Source of the DNA: Selaginella moellendorffii
Taxonomy: Eukaryota > Streptophyta > Lycopodiopsida > Selaginellales > Selaginellaceae
Assembly (NCBI RefSeq): GCF_000143415.4
Contig: NW_003314312.1
Span: 697,359-761,358 of the forward strand
Direction: 5' to 3'
Length of the DNA stretch: 64,000 nt
Part shown: positions 44,290 to 58,292 of the stretch, piece after piece
Layout: each line of letters opens with the position of its first letter
How positions within the stretch are numbered: position 1 is the first letter of the stretch
Position numbers and translations under genes: made by a program
Notes under the pieces: model-generated
Told to the model about the DNA's origin: nothing
Databases searched by the model: none
Seen by the model: only the letters and a program-made list of their open reading frames with translations

Positions 44290-44480
44290 AATTCTTTCTG
44301 TAAGTTATATGAGTTTTTTCTGTTTTTACCATGGAAAGCATAACCATTGCCTGCTGAGCTCTCGGCATATCCCAGAATTATCGAATTCCACGATGCAGCG
44401 TCGCGATGTTTCATATTATTGAAAACACCGCGCGCATCTTCCATGCTTCCACATTTCCCAGAGCTGATCATGGCATTACC
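44286..44480 (-). pseudogene. PPR fragment
   Basis: The minus strand reads ISSGKCGSMEDARGVFNNMK, then HRDAASWNSIILGYAES, one S-type PPR unit plus the start of the next. It abuts the stop codon of the FGGY kinase, has no start or tail and soon hits stops. It is a small duplicated piece of a PLS-class gene. Confidence 0.65.
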
Positions 44481-44540
44481 TGGTTACTGCTCTTGGCGAA
44501 GTAGGTACTGGCAAGCAGGGATAGTGGAAAAGGTAACAAG

Positions 44541-44832
44541 GTGATGCTTACGGCCAGGCAAACACTCGACGATGCGCAGACAAAAAGTGGGATCTATGAA
44601 ACCGTGGCCAAGAAAATGGACAAGGATGACAGGAACGTAGAAACAGAAGATGGTTTCAGGTCGACGAGTCCGCTGCCGCCCCGCACAGTGGCACTGTTGC
44701 TCGGTTTTGTGAGTAGAGGCCAGCGAGTAGGCTCAAAGTTCTGCATGGCTCGTCTACCTTGTAAGCAAACCGCCAAGCTCGCTCGGTTTAAAACCTCCGA
44801 TCGCCTCTTGCGAGGGATTCCAGTTCCGGATC
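44541..44832. other. 5' flank of the subtilase gene
   Basis: An open frame runs through this segment but has no motif and no neighbours to join. I treat it as promoter and leader of the subtilase. Confidence 0.4.
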
Positions 44833-47757
<2,925 letters not shown>

Positions 47758-47816
47758 CTTTGTTTGAAGTTTATTGTGGCGCCAACTTCGTAGATCACTT
47801 GCCATCAACGAATGTT

Positions 47817-50800
47817 TTAGACTTTTACGATCTCCCATGACGCGGCATATTCGGCTTCACGAGGGGGCACGAAAGGCTTCCACAAATCACGAACACTTCT
47901 CTCGCCACAGTGGGGGCATTCGTTAGCCACGATCTCGGCAATCTCTGCATTAGCCTTTCACGAAAACAACGCATTTCTTAGAAGAACTTAAGGAGAAGTG
48001 TCTCGACTCTCACCTGGTCCAAGGGATGGATTCCCGACTCCTCCTCCTCCGCAAGATAGTCTTTTTTCGAGTGTGGAGGCTTTTCCACTGCAAGCACTGA
48101 CATTCGTTTCTTCAGCTCCAGTATCCGATCTCTCTGCCATTCCAAAGTTGAAGCATTTTCAACAACGAAAAAAACAGGAGCATACCTCAGCCTTCTCGCC
48201 AGTTTTCAACATGTAGTTGATCAAGCATTCCGTGTGGAAACAATGCTCGCAAGGGAACACGTAGAAGAGACTTGCCGGACCATGGAGGGGGTCATAAGCG
48301 AGTATCTTTCTCCGGCAATCCTGGTCAGGCCATCACAGCTCGACTAACAGAGTTTATCAACAAGGAAGACAAACTTACAGCGCATTCTTCGTCTGGCGTT
48401 GTAACTGCGGATCGTTGGGAAAGATCATTGATGTCTTTTCTCAGTTTCTCGGCATTGAGAGTGTCGTCGTTCATTTCTAGTTTCAGTTCTTCAATGCGAG
48501 CGTTGTACTCTTGCAGAGACGCGTATATTGCTTCCTGAAGTGATGCAAAAGGTCATTAAGTCGTTACTGAGAAACAAAAAGAGATTGCCAGACCTGAAAA
48601 TCGTTGATGAGGGTGAATTCTGGAAAGAATGGAAGGATGTCTTCGATTTTGAGCAGGCCTTGCGTTTCATTCACGAATGCCACGGCCTTCTTGATGTTTT
48701 CTCTCTTGGTTCCTTTCTCCTCCTTTATCACGTGCTTTGCAATGCAGAGCCATAGTTTCTTTCGAAGCTCTTCGTCCCCTTCAACTTTATCGGCCTCCAT
48801 CTTTGCCAGGTCCACATCAACCTATAATCAAAAGGATGGCATCAAGTAAAACAACAACGTAAACGAACCTTCAAAGAAAGAGAAACTGCCTCTTCGTGCA
48901 ATCCCATCATACTGTAAAGAAAGACACAGGCCTCCGTTTGCTTTTCGTCCAGACACACTCGCAACGCGTAGTTCGGGTCGTAAAAAACATCTGGTTTCCC
49001 AGGCTGTTCTCTACCATATTTCACTTGCAAGAATTTGAGAAGCTCTTTTTCGTCTCCCTAAAGTGATGATAAAAAAGAAAATTGAGGAAAAGGCAGAGAA
49101 ACTAGGTACCTGTTTCACAAGAAGTGATACTAGAAGATTGTGTATGGTTGTGTCTTCGTTTTTCAGTCGCTGCACACAAAACTCCAAGTACTTGATTGCC
49201 TGGTGAGCCTCTTCCCTGCACGAGTAAGAGAATCAGAAAAGGCATACAAGGATAGCACATACCTTGGCCGGGAAATACTAGAATATCGCATCAAAGCAGG
49301 AATCAAGTTTTGAGGATTGAGCCCTTCGCACGACATCCAAAACTCAACGGTCTCATTAGCGTCGAGCATTATCAACGCTGGTGCAAATTTATACTGCCGG
49401 GAACAGACACAGATTTAGCACAAGGAAAAACTAAAAAGAAAGCATAGTACCTGAAGTTCAAGAGGTACGTTCTCTCTTCTCAGCACGGCCAGTGCCTTCT
49501 TGGCGTTTCGTTGCTGGTAAACAGTACGAGAATTCAGTTAATAACACTTAATGAACAAATTAACCTGAATGTGATGGTTCACAACAGTCTCGTAACGATT
49601 TTTGAGACTTGCGAAGAATACAAGTTCTTCATTTCTTCCATAGCTGAAACAGGGACCACAAGTTAAGAGCTTTAAAGTTACAACCTACACAAGCCTTGTA
49701 AGAAGCTTCAATGTGGTAGCCTCGTCCAGGGTATCCTTAGAATCACTCAAAAAAGCCTTGAACTCCTCTACAACTCCAGCATACTGCGACTGCGTTTCGT
49801 CGTTGTGTAGCAATAGCTGATTCATCTGTTATCCGGAAAACAAAAAAATTACAGACTCTATATCTGCATGCATGCTTGAATTACCTTATCCAGATACAAT
49901 TCCACAACCCATGTCGCCACCATTGTAATTTGTGATCGTTCATCTCTTCCGAGGCTGTCTAATTTCCGGAGGAGATAAGTGCGCAAAGCATCCTATAGTA
50001 ACATACACGTCAGAGCTCAAATAAATGTTTTGCGAGTTCTTTACCTGTTCGTTTATTTTCAAAAACTTCAACGCAATTTCTTCGAACGTTATGACACCAG
50101 TAATCTGAAAGTTCTCTATTAGATAGGAAGAGCTCATGAAGAAAGGTCACCTTTGCGTAGAAGGAAGCTGCAATCATGTACTTCTTCGCCTCAAAAGCAC
50201 CATCTGCCTACACATTGAGCTGTGAATTTATTTACAAAGGAGAAAAACGCAGATAATACCTGTGCCCTGTAAACTTCATCTTTCTGAAAGATGTTCCGGC
50301 AATGCTCAAGTGCGGCAGCATACTCCTTCATACCAAGGTAGACTCGCCACATATCACGGTCCTCATCGTGTACAGTTATCTAGAACCAAAGAGAACTAAG
50401 AAACAAAACCTCAAACTTTCTTACCTCGAAAATAGATGTGTTACTGTAAGCGTAATACGCCCCAGCAGCATAGTCTGCACAGAGTCCGAGCATGTTTGGC
50501 GCGGTCATATCGAACACAGAATCCTCTTCTACAAGCTTCTGACTGGTCCGATTCACTACCTGGGACCGTCAAAACATCTCAAGATCTCCATATGATACGA
50601 TTCAATAGCAAGTTACCTTCAGTTTCCCTCCATAAAGAAGGAGAAAATGGTGCTGTGTCAATGAAAGCGCCTCAGGTCGTGTGCTACTGCCATCCTCATT
50701 GATCTTGGAGTACTCCAGAAGCCATTTGCTTCCCACGATACTGTCCTCGCTGCTCGAGATGGTCAGAGATCAGTCTCTTATGAACAGTCAGAGCATAAAA

Positions 50801-52006
50801 ATTTAGCACCTTACTTGGGTGGTGATATGAAGCTCACCGTGATATATACCTGGTCCAGCCAGCCATGCGAACGACTCCGCGTAGCGTTTTCCATAAAAGT
50901 GTATCTCACTGTGCATGAAAGTTAGGAACAGATACAGGAGTATATAAAACCCACCTCTTTTGAAACTCGCCGGGAAGTTCTGTGAACTTGACAACACGGC
51001 CTGCATACGAAGAAAACAGGCTCTGCAAGCACAGCATGAAAATGTTATAAAGTTCTCACAAACAACACAAAATGAACATACCTCTAGCGAGCCCGTACCA
51101 ACGAAGACGTAAAGCTTTGTCGGAGTCACAGCCATGATGAAGTACCGCGTAGTAGTGCTGCTGCTTATATTCTCGATCTAGAGTCAAGTTTCGTCAGCCA
51201 AAGAAGAAACAATGCCGCAAAACATACCTGCAAGCCCGTAAACGCCTCCTTGAGCTCCGTAAGTTCAAACAAAACTTTCACGTATTTCTCCTTCTTGTCC
51301 TTCTCCTCTACGAGCATTTCATAGATCTGTCCACTTGCGGTTGCAAGCACAATCTCTCCCGATGAATCTGCATTGTCATGAAATTGACTTCCTTAGCAGC
51401 ACAAGCAGGCAGCGGAAAATCTTCACTACTTACAGTCGCTTAGCTGGGACTTGTTCCAGCAAACAGCATTGACGAGCACGCCTTTGAGCCGAGAAACAGC
51501 GCGAACTTTCTTCCATTTCGCGTGGATGTAAAAGGTCTCGGCAACACTGCTGCTCCGGAGATTTGCTAGACAGTGCCTTCCACTGGGATCCAGGAAAACC
51601 TTACAAACGTATTGATCGGCTCCGCGGCTCAACTCCAACTCTATCGGATCACGGGAAAAAAGCTCACAGTTTTCAGAAGAAACAAAGAAAGCGAGCGTGA
51701 ATTTTTCTTGATTTTTTTGGAGACTCACCTAAGTTATCCCCGCCTCCAAAATCGTGACGAACAATCCAGCCGCTGCTAGTACCGACGAGCAGGACATTGT
51801 TTCCAGCGGCTACTGAGGTGACAAGCCCGTGACCTTTGGCGGCGTTTTGCTCCAGCACATCCAAGCTGAAGATCTTGCTCTCTGGCCTCGACAGTGAAAT
51901 CGCCTGGAAATCCTGAGGAATTGGATCAGCGATCGACGATTCAGCTCAATCTCACCTCGTTGAGCCCCGATTGAGCGGGCGAAGACGACGTCCATTCATC
52001 CAGCAT
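47817..52006 (-). CDS. VPS18: VPS18, core subunit of HOPS/CORVET vacuolar tethering complexes
   Basis: About 24 small exons from the ATG at 52006 to the TAA at 47819-47817, encoding about 970 residues, the usual VPS18 length. The N-terminal half is the Pep3/Vps18 propeller region (KDKKEKYVKVLFELTELKEAF, MAVTPTKLYVFVGTGSLE). The middle has clathrin-heavy-chain-like helical repeats (ALRVCLDEKQTEACVFLYSM). The C-terminus has a RING-type zinc site (CADCRRK ... FPCEHCFHTECL ... CPHCGER). The protein tethers vesicles to the vacuole with VPS11, VPS16 and VPS33. Exon 11 (50208-50151) is 58 bp where 57 is needed: an extra C in TTCCTACGCAAAG shifts the frame, so this allele is broken or the base is an error. 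The intron after exon 14 either uses a GC donor at 49694 or a GT donor at 49688. Confidence 0.9.
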
Positions 52007-52011
52007 TGCTG

Positions 52012-52024
52012 CCTAAACCCTAAA
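52012..52024 (-). promoter_or_regulatory. Telo-box-like motif before VPS18
   Basis: On the minus strand AGTTTAGGGTTTAGGC lies immediately upstream of the VPS18 start codon, similar to boxes before the PPR and DEG9 genes. Confidence 0.45.
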
Positions 52025-52184
52025 CTCGCCCAGGTGTAAGAATTATGAACCTAATGTAAAAAGGTAAAATAGATTCATATATATGGTAGTACTAAATTTG
52101 CTGTCACTTATTTTCTAGGATAAGTTTGAAAATTGATTAACTATAAAATAGTGCTAGATTAGTGCTAGAATAGTGCTAGACCAA

Positions 52185-52300
52185 GCTTGACATTATAAAG
52201 GTTCCCAATATTAGCAAGTGTAAACCATCACACTCTAGGAGGCAACAAAAGCTCACTAACAAGACTTAAGATTGCCTTAAGAATTTTTTATGCAAAGCCA
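52185..52300 (-). repeat. Fragment of the copy A/C repeat family
   Basis: GGTTCCCAATATTAGCAAGTGTAAACCATCA corresponds to GGTTCCCAACACTAGCAAGTGCAAGTCAACATCA at 21999-22032. The changes are again mainly C to T. Only this short piece is recognisable. Confidence 0.5.
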
Positions 52301-52660
52301 ATAGCAGTTTAGCCAACTTACCTCATTAATGTCAAGGAGAACACCATATAAAGTTTGGTATAGCATTAAACTGGATGTGAGTCTTTGCAAGTGGTGTTCA
52401 GGAACCACAAGGTTCAAAGATGATCATTAGTTGTCATTTTTAATGAGTCTAGGACATATACAACACAAGATCTTTAACCATTGAAACAGTTTTCCTTGAC
52501 TGAAGTCACAAGGGACAATTAGGGCACATATAATAGTGCAGTTGGAGGTGAGGATGGTGACAATGAAGGGAATTTAGTAGGATAACAAAGATGATGCATC
52601 AAGTGGGGATGGTGTCGGAGACAGCAGCAATAGTGGATCCAGTTGGAGTGCCAATATGGC

Positions 52661-52890
52661 AAATCACCTTGAGCTACTAACAAGGAGGAAAGTCATAAGA
52701 ATGACGTTCCCCTTGGAAAGCATCAAGGATATGATCTAGAGGCAGAAAAATTAGTGCTAGATAGGATTCCATACAAATCACCTTGAGCTACTAACAAGGA
52801 GGAAAGTCATAAGAATGACGTTCCCCTTGGAAAGCATCAAGGATATGATCTAGAGGCAGAAAAATTAGTGCTAGATAGGATTCCATACAA
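52661..52890 (+). repeat. Perfect tandem duplication of 114 bp
   Basis: The unit 52661-52774 (AAATCACCTTGAGCTACTAA ... GATTCCATAC) is repeated without visible change at 52775-52888, so the duplication is very recent. No gene is hit. Confidence 0.9.
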
Positions 52891-52941
52891 GTAGATGGTG
52901 GGTGGCCTATTCTATTTCATAGGGAGTATTCTTGGCAAATC

Positions 52942-53408
52942 TTGACTTTCCATATCAAGGTGCTTGAAGGAAATTATGTTTTGTGTTACACAAGATTCAT
53001 AAAGCAATGTTTGCACAACACACACAAGCTCTTGGGGTGCAGACAGCTTAGCTTAAGTGGGAATATTAAGGGAATGTTCCAACTTCCCTCAAGACAAGTT
53101 GACTCTAGCACTGTCTCAAAAGCTCTGTGTGGAAGGGATCTTGGAGATAAGCTGCTTGTCCATGGCTTTGAAAGATGCCCTATTATGCTTGGGGAAAGTC
53201 TAACAGTGAGATAATTGCTGCAGTCCTTGTGATGGCTTGTGAATCAAAAGATGCTAGACTTTTGATGATCTTGCATGACAGATTAGTGTCCGAGACCTTA
53301 GAGAAGTTGAAACCTCTTACAATTTGGGCAAACACTCCAAACTTCCTAAGACCCATTTTGTATATCCAAGGTGAGCACTATGTAGACCAGCAACAGAAGA
53401 AGCAGTGA
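52942..53408 (+). other. Unidentified coding-like region, two overlapping plus frames
   Basis: Two frames (52942-53214 and 53175-53408) overlap by 40 bp and could be one interrupted gene. The composition (YVLCYTRFIKQCLHNTHK; IIAAVLVMACESKDARLLMI) is more protein-like than the surroundings, but I recognise no family. No splice sites or start context support a gene firmly. It may be a decayed transposase. Confidence 0.3.
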
Positions 53409-54119
53409 ACATCTTCTTGAGATATTTTACTTGCTAGATTTAAGCATTATTAATTGAGAATAAATAAAGAATCTACTTTTCTTTTGCTAATCAAGAGCAA
53501 AACACTACGCTCACACAGTCCACATATGTATAAAGTTTGGCAACATGAGAGAGTGGAGAATGAATCAGCACTCACCTCCCTTGATGCCATTCTTATTGTG
53601 TTAGATAGCCAAGGAAAAAGCTTAATGTGATCTATCTTTGGAAAGGATAAAAATTAAATGTTTCAATTTTGAAACCAATGCCAAGATTCTGGAATGCCTT
53701 GAGCACTACTAGGTTTTTATTGACAAAATAAGAAAAGGAAGAGACATAACTAACAGCTATGGTGATAGAGCCTGTTGGAGAAGCAATCTATAAATCCAAT
53801 AATCTGATTGCTGAACTAATCAAACCTTTACTAACATCAATAGTAGGGTTAACTAACAACCTCTACTGAGCTAGAATTTATCAATCTTTCTATTGTGTAA
53901 ACTAGTTATTCTATATGAAATAACTAATTATCCACCTGTGTTGCCTGTGGATTGATCCTCATCCATAAATGCCTTATCAAACGAAGAATATCCTTTTGGA
54001 TGTCCCATACTTACAATTTCCAATCTAGAAGTAGGAATATATATGCTCCAAGGGTATGTTAAATTTTAAGTAGCAACTAATGAATGGGGAATCAAATTTA
54101 TGTCATTTGCTTCAATACA

Positions 54120-54253
54120 ACAATCTCTCTCCCCTTAAACTAACTGAAAAAGAAACAATTATTTAATGAGAGAGCCTTTAGTGGTTATTTTGTCCCAATT
54201 TATCCCCTAAAGTTCCAAGAATTTATAATGACCATATATTCAAATCTCATCCC
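54120..54253 (-). repeat. Dispersed repeat, inverted partner of 709-845
   Basis: The reverse complement shares GGGATGAGATTTG, TATATGGTCA, CTTGGAACTTTAGGGGATAA and the CTCTCTCCCC blocks with 709-845. This copy is slightly more AT-rich. Confidence 0.6.
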
Positions 54254-54319
54254 ATGATCACAGTACAATATATATCTACTATTTTAAATCTTTGTGACAC
54301 TCAATTAAATCTAGACACA

Positions 54320-54322
<3 letters not shown>

Positions 54323-54361
<39 letters not shown>
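54323..54361. repeat. (AT)n microsatellite, about 19 units
   Basis: Uninterrupted alternating A and T over 39 bases. Confidence 0.95.
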
Positions 54362-54362
<1 letters not shown>

Positions 54363-55202
54363 GAGTTATTACCCAACACTATCACAAGCCATCTCCACTC
54401 TTGATGCAATCTTATTTTTATTGTTAATTTTGTTAAATTGAAAAAAAAATGGAATAATATCAAAACAAAAAAAAAATGAATTCCACTTTGAAAGAAGAAT
54501 TGAGGAAATAATTATAAAGATGTGCTTCCTCAAAAGAAATTATCAAATTCGTTAAGGGAATTATTAGATCCAAGTAGTGAGTATCCACAGCAAAAAGTTC
54601 AATATCAATACCAGTCAACACTTTGCATGTGATATGTGTTATAACACCTTTTCTCACCCTAACTGAGAATAAACATTAACAAGACATGGTTAACAAAATA
54701 ACCTTTTGACAATTACCCCCCATTGGATGGCAAGATGGCTGCCATAGGCTGGATCCGGTGGCCCAGAAAATTTGGCAACTCCTCATTTTTATAAATTTCC
54801 TGTAGATTTGGCATCAACTCATATAACATTGACAGATTGTTGCTTGGACGACAATTATTAGCAATTATTAGTTGGGAAACATTACAATCCTCAAGGTGTC
54901 TTCAGATACAAAAACGAAGAGCCTTTATATTTCCAAAGGTTTACCAGATTCAGTCCGACTGCACTTGCGTCCTGTTTCTCCAGGATGACAAGAACGGGAT
55001 AACTGGAGATGAGTGCTGATCCATTTCCAGTCTCTCATGTGAGCCTCCCGCTACTGTCATCAAGGGCCTGAAACATACACCAATTTTCTTGTCTGATTAA
55101 AGTATGATTCCCATGCCTTAGGACTTAGAATTATTCAAAAAGAAAAGTCCACGGTAGACTTTTCCCACGCTATACCTTTACAAGAATGGTGCGGCGCTGG
55201 TA

Positions 55203-57366
55203 ATGGGCATGGCAGCAGTGACTTTGCTCGAGGCGATTCGAATCGCGGACAAGGTTGGCACAATATCCACTTCCAGCAAGGTCTGTAGAAACCAACATAG
55301 GATCCTCATCGCGGCGGTTGGCTATGTCCGAGACTACCTCAAGCAAATCCAGGATCTCAACTTCGCGAGCAACGGGCCAGCCTTCGTGTGGGACGAAACC
55401 GTGGCTGTCCTTAACAGAGGCCTTCATCTCCTCAAGTCGTGCCAAGAAGGCAATTGGATCGCGCGGAGCCTGCTGTTCAAGGAAAGCTGCGATGAGTTCC
55501 AGAGCATTTATCCCGAGATCTACAACTGCGTCGAGCTCGTCAGCGTCTATCTCTTTCAGCTGGCACCGTCCACCTCGCACAGATCCAGGATTGCCGAGGC
55601 TTACAACTCGTGCCTCATGAGGCAGAACTTGAGCAGCATGCTGGAAGAAGCCGGAAGGAACGATCGGAAGGAGCTCATGACTCTCGCAATGAGCCAAGAG
55701 CCGGGAAGCCTGACGACCGAGAGCAAACAAGCCAAAGAGATACTCTGCTCCATGCTCCTGGGAAACAAGTCAGTGATTAACCACAAGGAACTCAAGCTGA
55801 CAACACACCTGGGACAAGGAGGTTTCGGAACCGTGTACGAAGCAATCTGGCTCGGTCACAAGTTTGCAGTGAAAGTCTTCCCTCAAGGTGACACCAGCTT
55901 CGCCAAAGAGCTCGCGGTTCTCGAAGCGGACAAGCATCCCAACGTGTTGCACATCGCCAGCCAGTCTTTCGATGAAGAGAAGCAGCGGTACTCGCTGGTG
56001 ATGGAGAAGATGGACATGGACCTGGCAAACTACGTCCTCAAGAAGAAGAACTCTCTCCCGTTGCTGTCGATCGTGGCAGTGATGCTCCAAGTTGCTACTG
56101 GCATGGCCTGGCTTCACTCGAAGAATATAATCCACCGGGACCTCAAGCCGCAGAACATCTTGGTTGGCGAAGAAGACAACGATCTCGTGAGTATCAGGAT
56201 TGCCGACTTTGGAGTCTCGAGGCCAAACTTCATCTCCTCCCAGATCGAAGCCGTTAGCATCCAAGGCACCAGGAACTTCATGGCACCGGAAGTGTGGAGC
56301 GGCGAGAACTACACGAAAAAGGCCGACGTTTACAGCTACGGGATGCTGATTTACCAGCTTGTCACTGGAAACGTTCCGTTCGAGGACGGGATGGACATGG
56401 AGCAAGTCCTTCGAGGCGAGCGTCCTGAGGTACCAGCAACCTGTCCAGAGTTCCTGTCGCAGCTCATGCGGGAATGCTGGAGCCACGATGCAAAAGAGAG
56501 GCCTTCCTTCTCGGATATCTGCGAGCGGCTGAAGCAGCTCAAGACCAGGATCATCACTGGCACCGACTCCATCGACGAGTTACGAGCCATGTTGGTTGCA
56601 GCAGCCAGGTCATCTTCCTCTTATTCGTACTCATCGTCTTCCTCGTCGCACAGCATGAACCTGGATTCTCCTGTCCAAGCACCTGAAGGGCTTTTGACCC
56701 AAAATCCTCCATCTCCCGTTGTCCAGGTAAACTCTTTTGCTTTTAGTAACTCCACCTTTAGTTTCAGCCGGTACCACACCGTCCTCAGCACGTCGCACCA
56801 GCAGCAAAGCCGGATAACAGGGCCGAGCTCTTCGAACTGGTGAAGAACGGCCTCGTCGAAAACGCCTTTGAGAAAGCTCTGTCCCTGAACGATCCTTCCA
56901 CGGTCTGGTGGCTTTGCACCAAGGTAAGCCATTCACGTCCTCCAGCTGCTCATCAAAGCTTTGTCAGCTCAGGTGGAGGATAGCGTCCTGCTCGCCTTCA
57001 GTGAATCAATGCTCATGGAAGTGGCCGAGCAAATCAACACCAACTTCGAGGAAGACACTGCTCGCAGGTTGCTCTGGATCAACGAGATCCTGTTCATCTT
57101 GCTGTACGTCAACGTCAATGGACAGACGTCACCTCGGATGCAGAGGATCTTGGAGGAGCTTTCACAGAACCTCCACGGCATGATGGCTATAACACCGTCA
57201 AACAGCGAGCTGGCGATGAAGCTGGCAGACGTGCTGAAAAGAACCAACGTGGGTCTTCGGGTTCGTATGAAGCTCTTCGTGTTATTCGTTTGATTCAAAT
57301 CGTTTGTCGTCGCAGCGTATCCGATATGGGAACAAACTTCAGAAGAAAGGGAAAAGGAAACTGTGA
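55203..57366 (+). CDS. Helical-domain / protein kinase / EDC4-like C-terminal fusion, array copy 1 (intact)
   Basis: Four exons (55203-56726, 56768-56923, 56973-57260, 57316-57366) give 2019 bp, 672 residues. Residues 1-165 are helical and resemble the N-terminal bundle of plant MLKL/MCA-type proteins (tentative). A TKL-like kinase follows with all key residues: GQGGFG loop at about 204, Lys224 (FAVKVF), HRDLKPQN at 311, Asp335 in DFG, then MAPEVW and RPSFSDIC. A Ser-rich linker leads to residue 508. From 509, encoded by exons 2-4, the sequence resembles the C-terminal domain of EDC4/VARICOSE, the mRNA decapping scaffold (ELFELVKNGLVENAFEKALS, WWLCTKVE, INTNFEEDTARRLLW). The protein could link kinase signalling to decapping bodies (inference). 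Three damaged copies follow in tandem. Confidence 0.78.
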
Positions 57367-57594
57367 AATAAAACAGCTATATATTTCCAGCGGAACACCG
57401 GTAGTTTCTGAGTATTGAGATGTTCTAATTTTCTGCCTGCCAAAAGTATCAACCATGCTTCACGAAAGAACCATAAAGAACTTACCAATTCCCATTCGTA
57501 ACTTCGTCTCATCCTGCCGGGGAAAATGTGAAGGAAACTTACGAGATAAATATCAAAGCACAAAGGTTTCACCATTCTTTAGTTCTTAAACTGG

Positions 57595-58047
57595 AAGGAG
57601 CTCATGGCTCTCGCAATGAACCGAGAGCCGGGAAGCCTGACGACCGAGACAGAACGAGCCAAAGAGATACTCTGCTCCATCCTCCTGGGAAACAAGTCAG
57701 TGATCAACCACAAGGAACTCAAGCTGAGAACACACCTGGGACAAGGAGCTTACGGAACCGTGTACGAAGCAATGTGGCTCGGTCACAAGTTCACGGTGAA
57801 AGTCTTCCCTCAAGGTGACACCAGCTTTGCCAAAGAGCTCGCGGTTCTCGGAGCTCACAAGCATCCCAACGTGTTGCACATTGCCGGCCATTCTTTCGAT
57901 GGAGAGAAGCAGCAGTACTCGCTGGTGATGGAGAAGATGGACATGGACCTGGCAAACTACCTCCTCAAGAAGAACTCCCTCTCGTTGCTGTCGATCGTGG
58001 CAGTGATGCTCCAAGTCACTACTAATGAATGGGAATCAAAATTGTGA
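57595..58047 (+). pseudogene. Kinase array copy 2: internal fragment
   Basis: Starts at the equivalent of residue 158 of copy 1 (ELMALAMNREPGSL) and runs through the glycine loop (GQGAYGTVYE), the lysine (FTVKVF) and the hinge, to the equivalent of VMLQV. There it joins TTNEWESKL and stops. It lacks a start, catalytic loop and EDC4-like part. The break leads directly into the duplicated promoter of copy 3. Confidence 0.85.
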
Positions 58048-58292
58048 CCATCGTCTCCCGCTACTGTCATCAAGGGCCTAAAACATACACCAATTTTCTT
58101 GTCTGATTAAAGTATGATTCCCAAACCAAAAAAAAATGCCTTAGGACTTAGAATTATTCAACAAGAAAAGTCCAGACAAAAAAAAAATGCCTTAGGACTT
58201 AGAATTATTCAAAAAGAAAAGTCCACGGTAGACTTTTCCCACGCTATACCTTTACAAGAATGGTGCGGTGCTGGTAGTGATCACCAACGGGC
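58048..58292 (+). promoter_or_regulatory. Duplicated promoter/leader of kinase copy 3
   Basis: 58048-58275 repeats 55040-55200 (CCCGCTACTGTCATCAAGGG, then GATTCCCA, GCCTTAGGACTTAGAATTATTC, GTCCACGGTAGACTTTTCCC). A unit with GCCTTAGGACTTAGAATTATTC is itself doubled here. This shows that the array unit includes its own upstream region. Confidence 0.75.

Larger units (their letters stand above)
53410..55070. other. AT-rich intergenic region
   Basis: Contains the inverted dispersed repeat at 54120-54253, an AT dinucleotide microsatellite, and short motif-less open frames. No gene is supported before the kinase promoter region. Confidence 0.5.

Noticed and set aside
55770-56486. 238-codon minus-strand frame opposite the kinase (and 58854-59561 opposite copy 3)
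   Set aside because: They are antisense shadows of the kinase domain, a result of GC-rich codon bias. No motif is present, and the plus-strand frame has complete kinase signatures.
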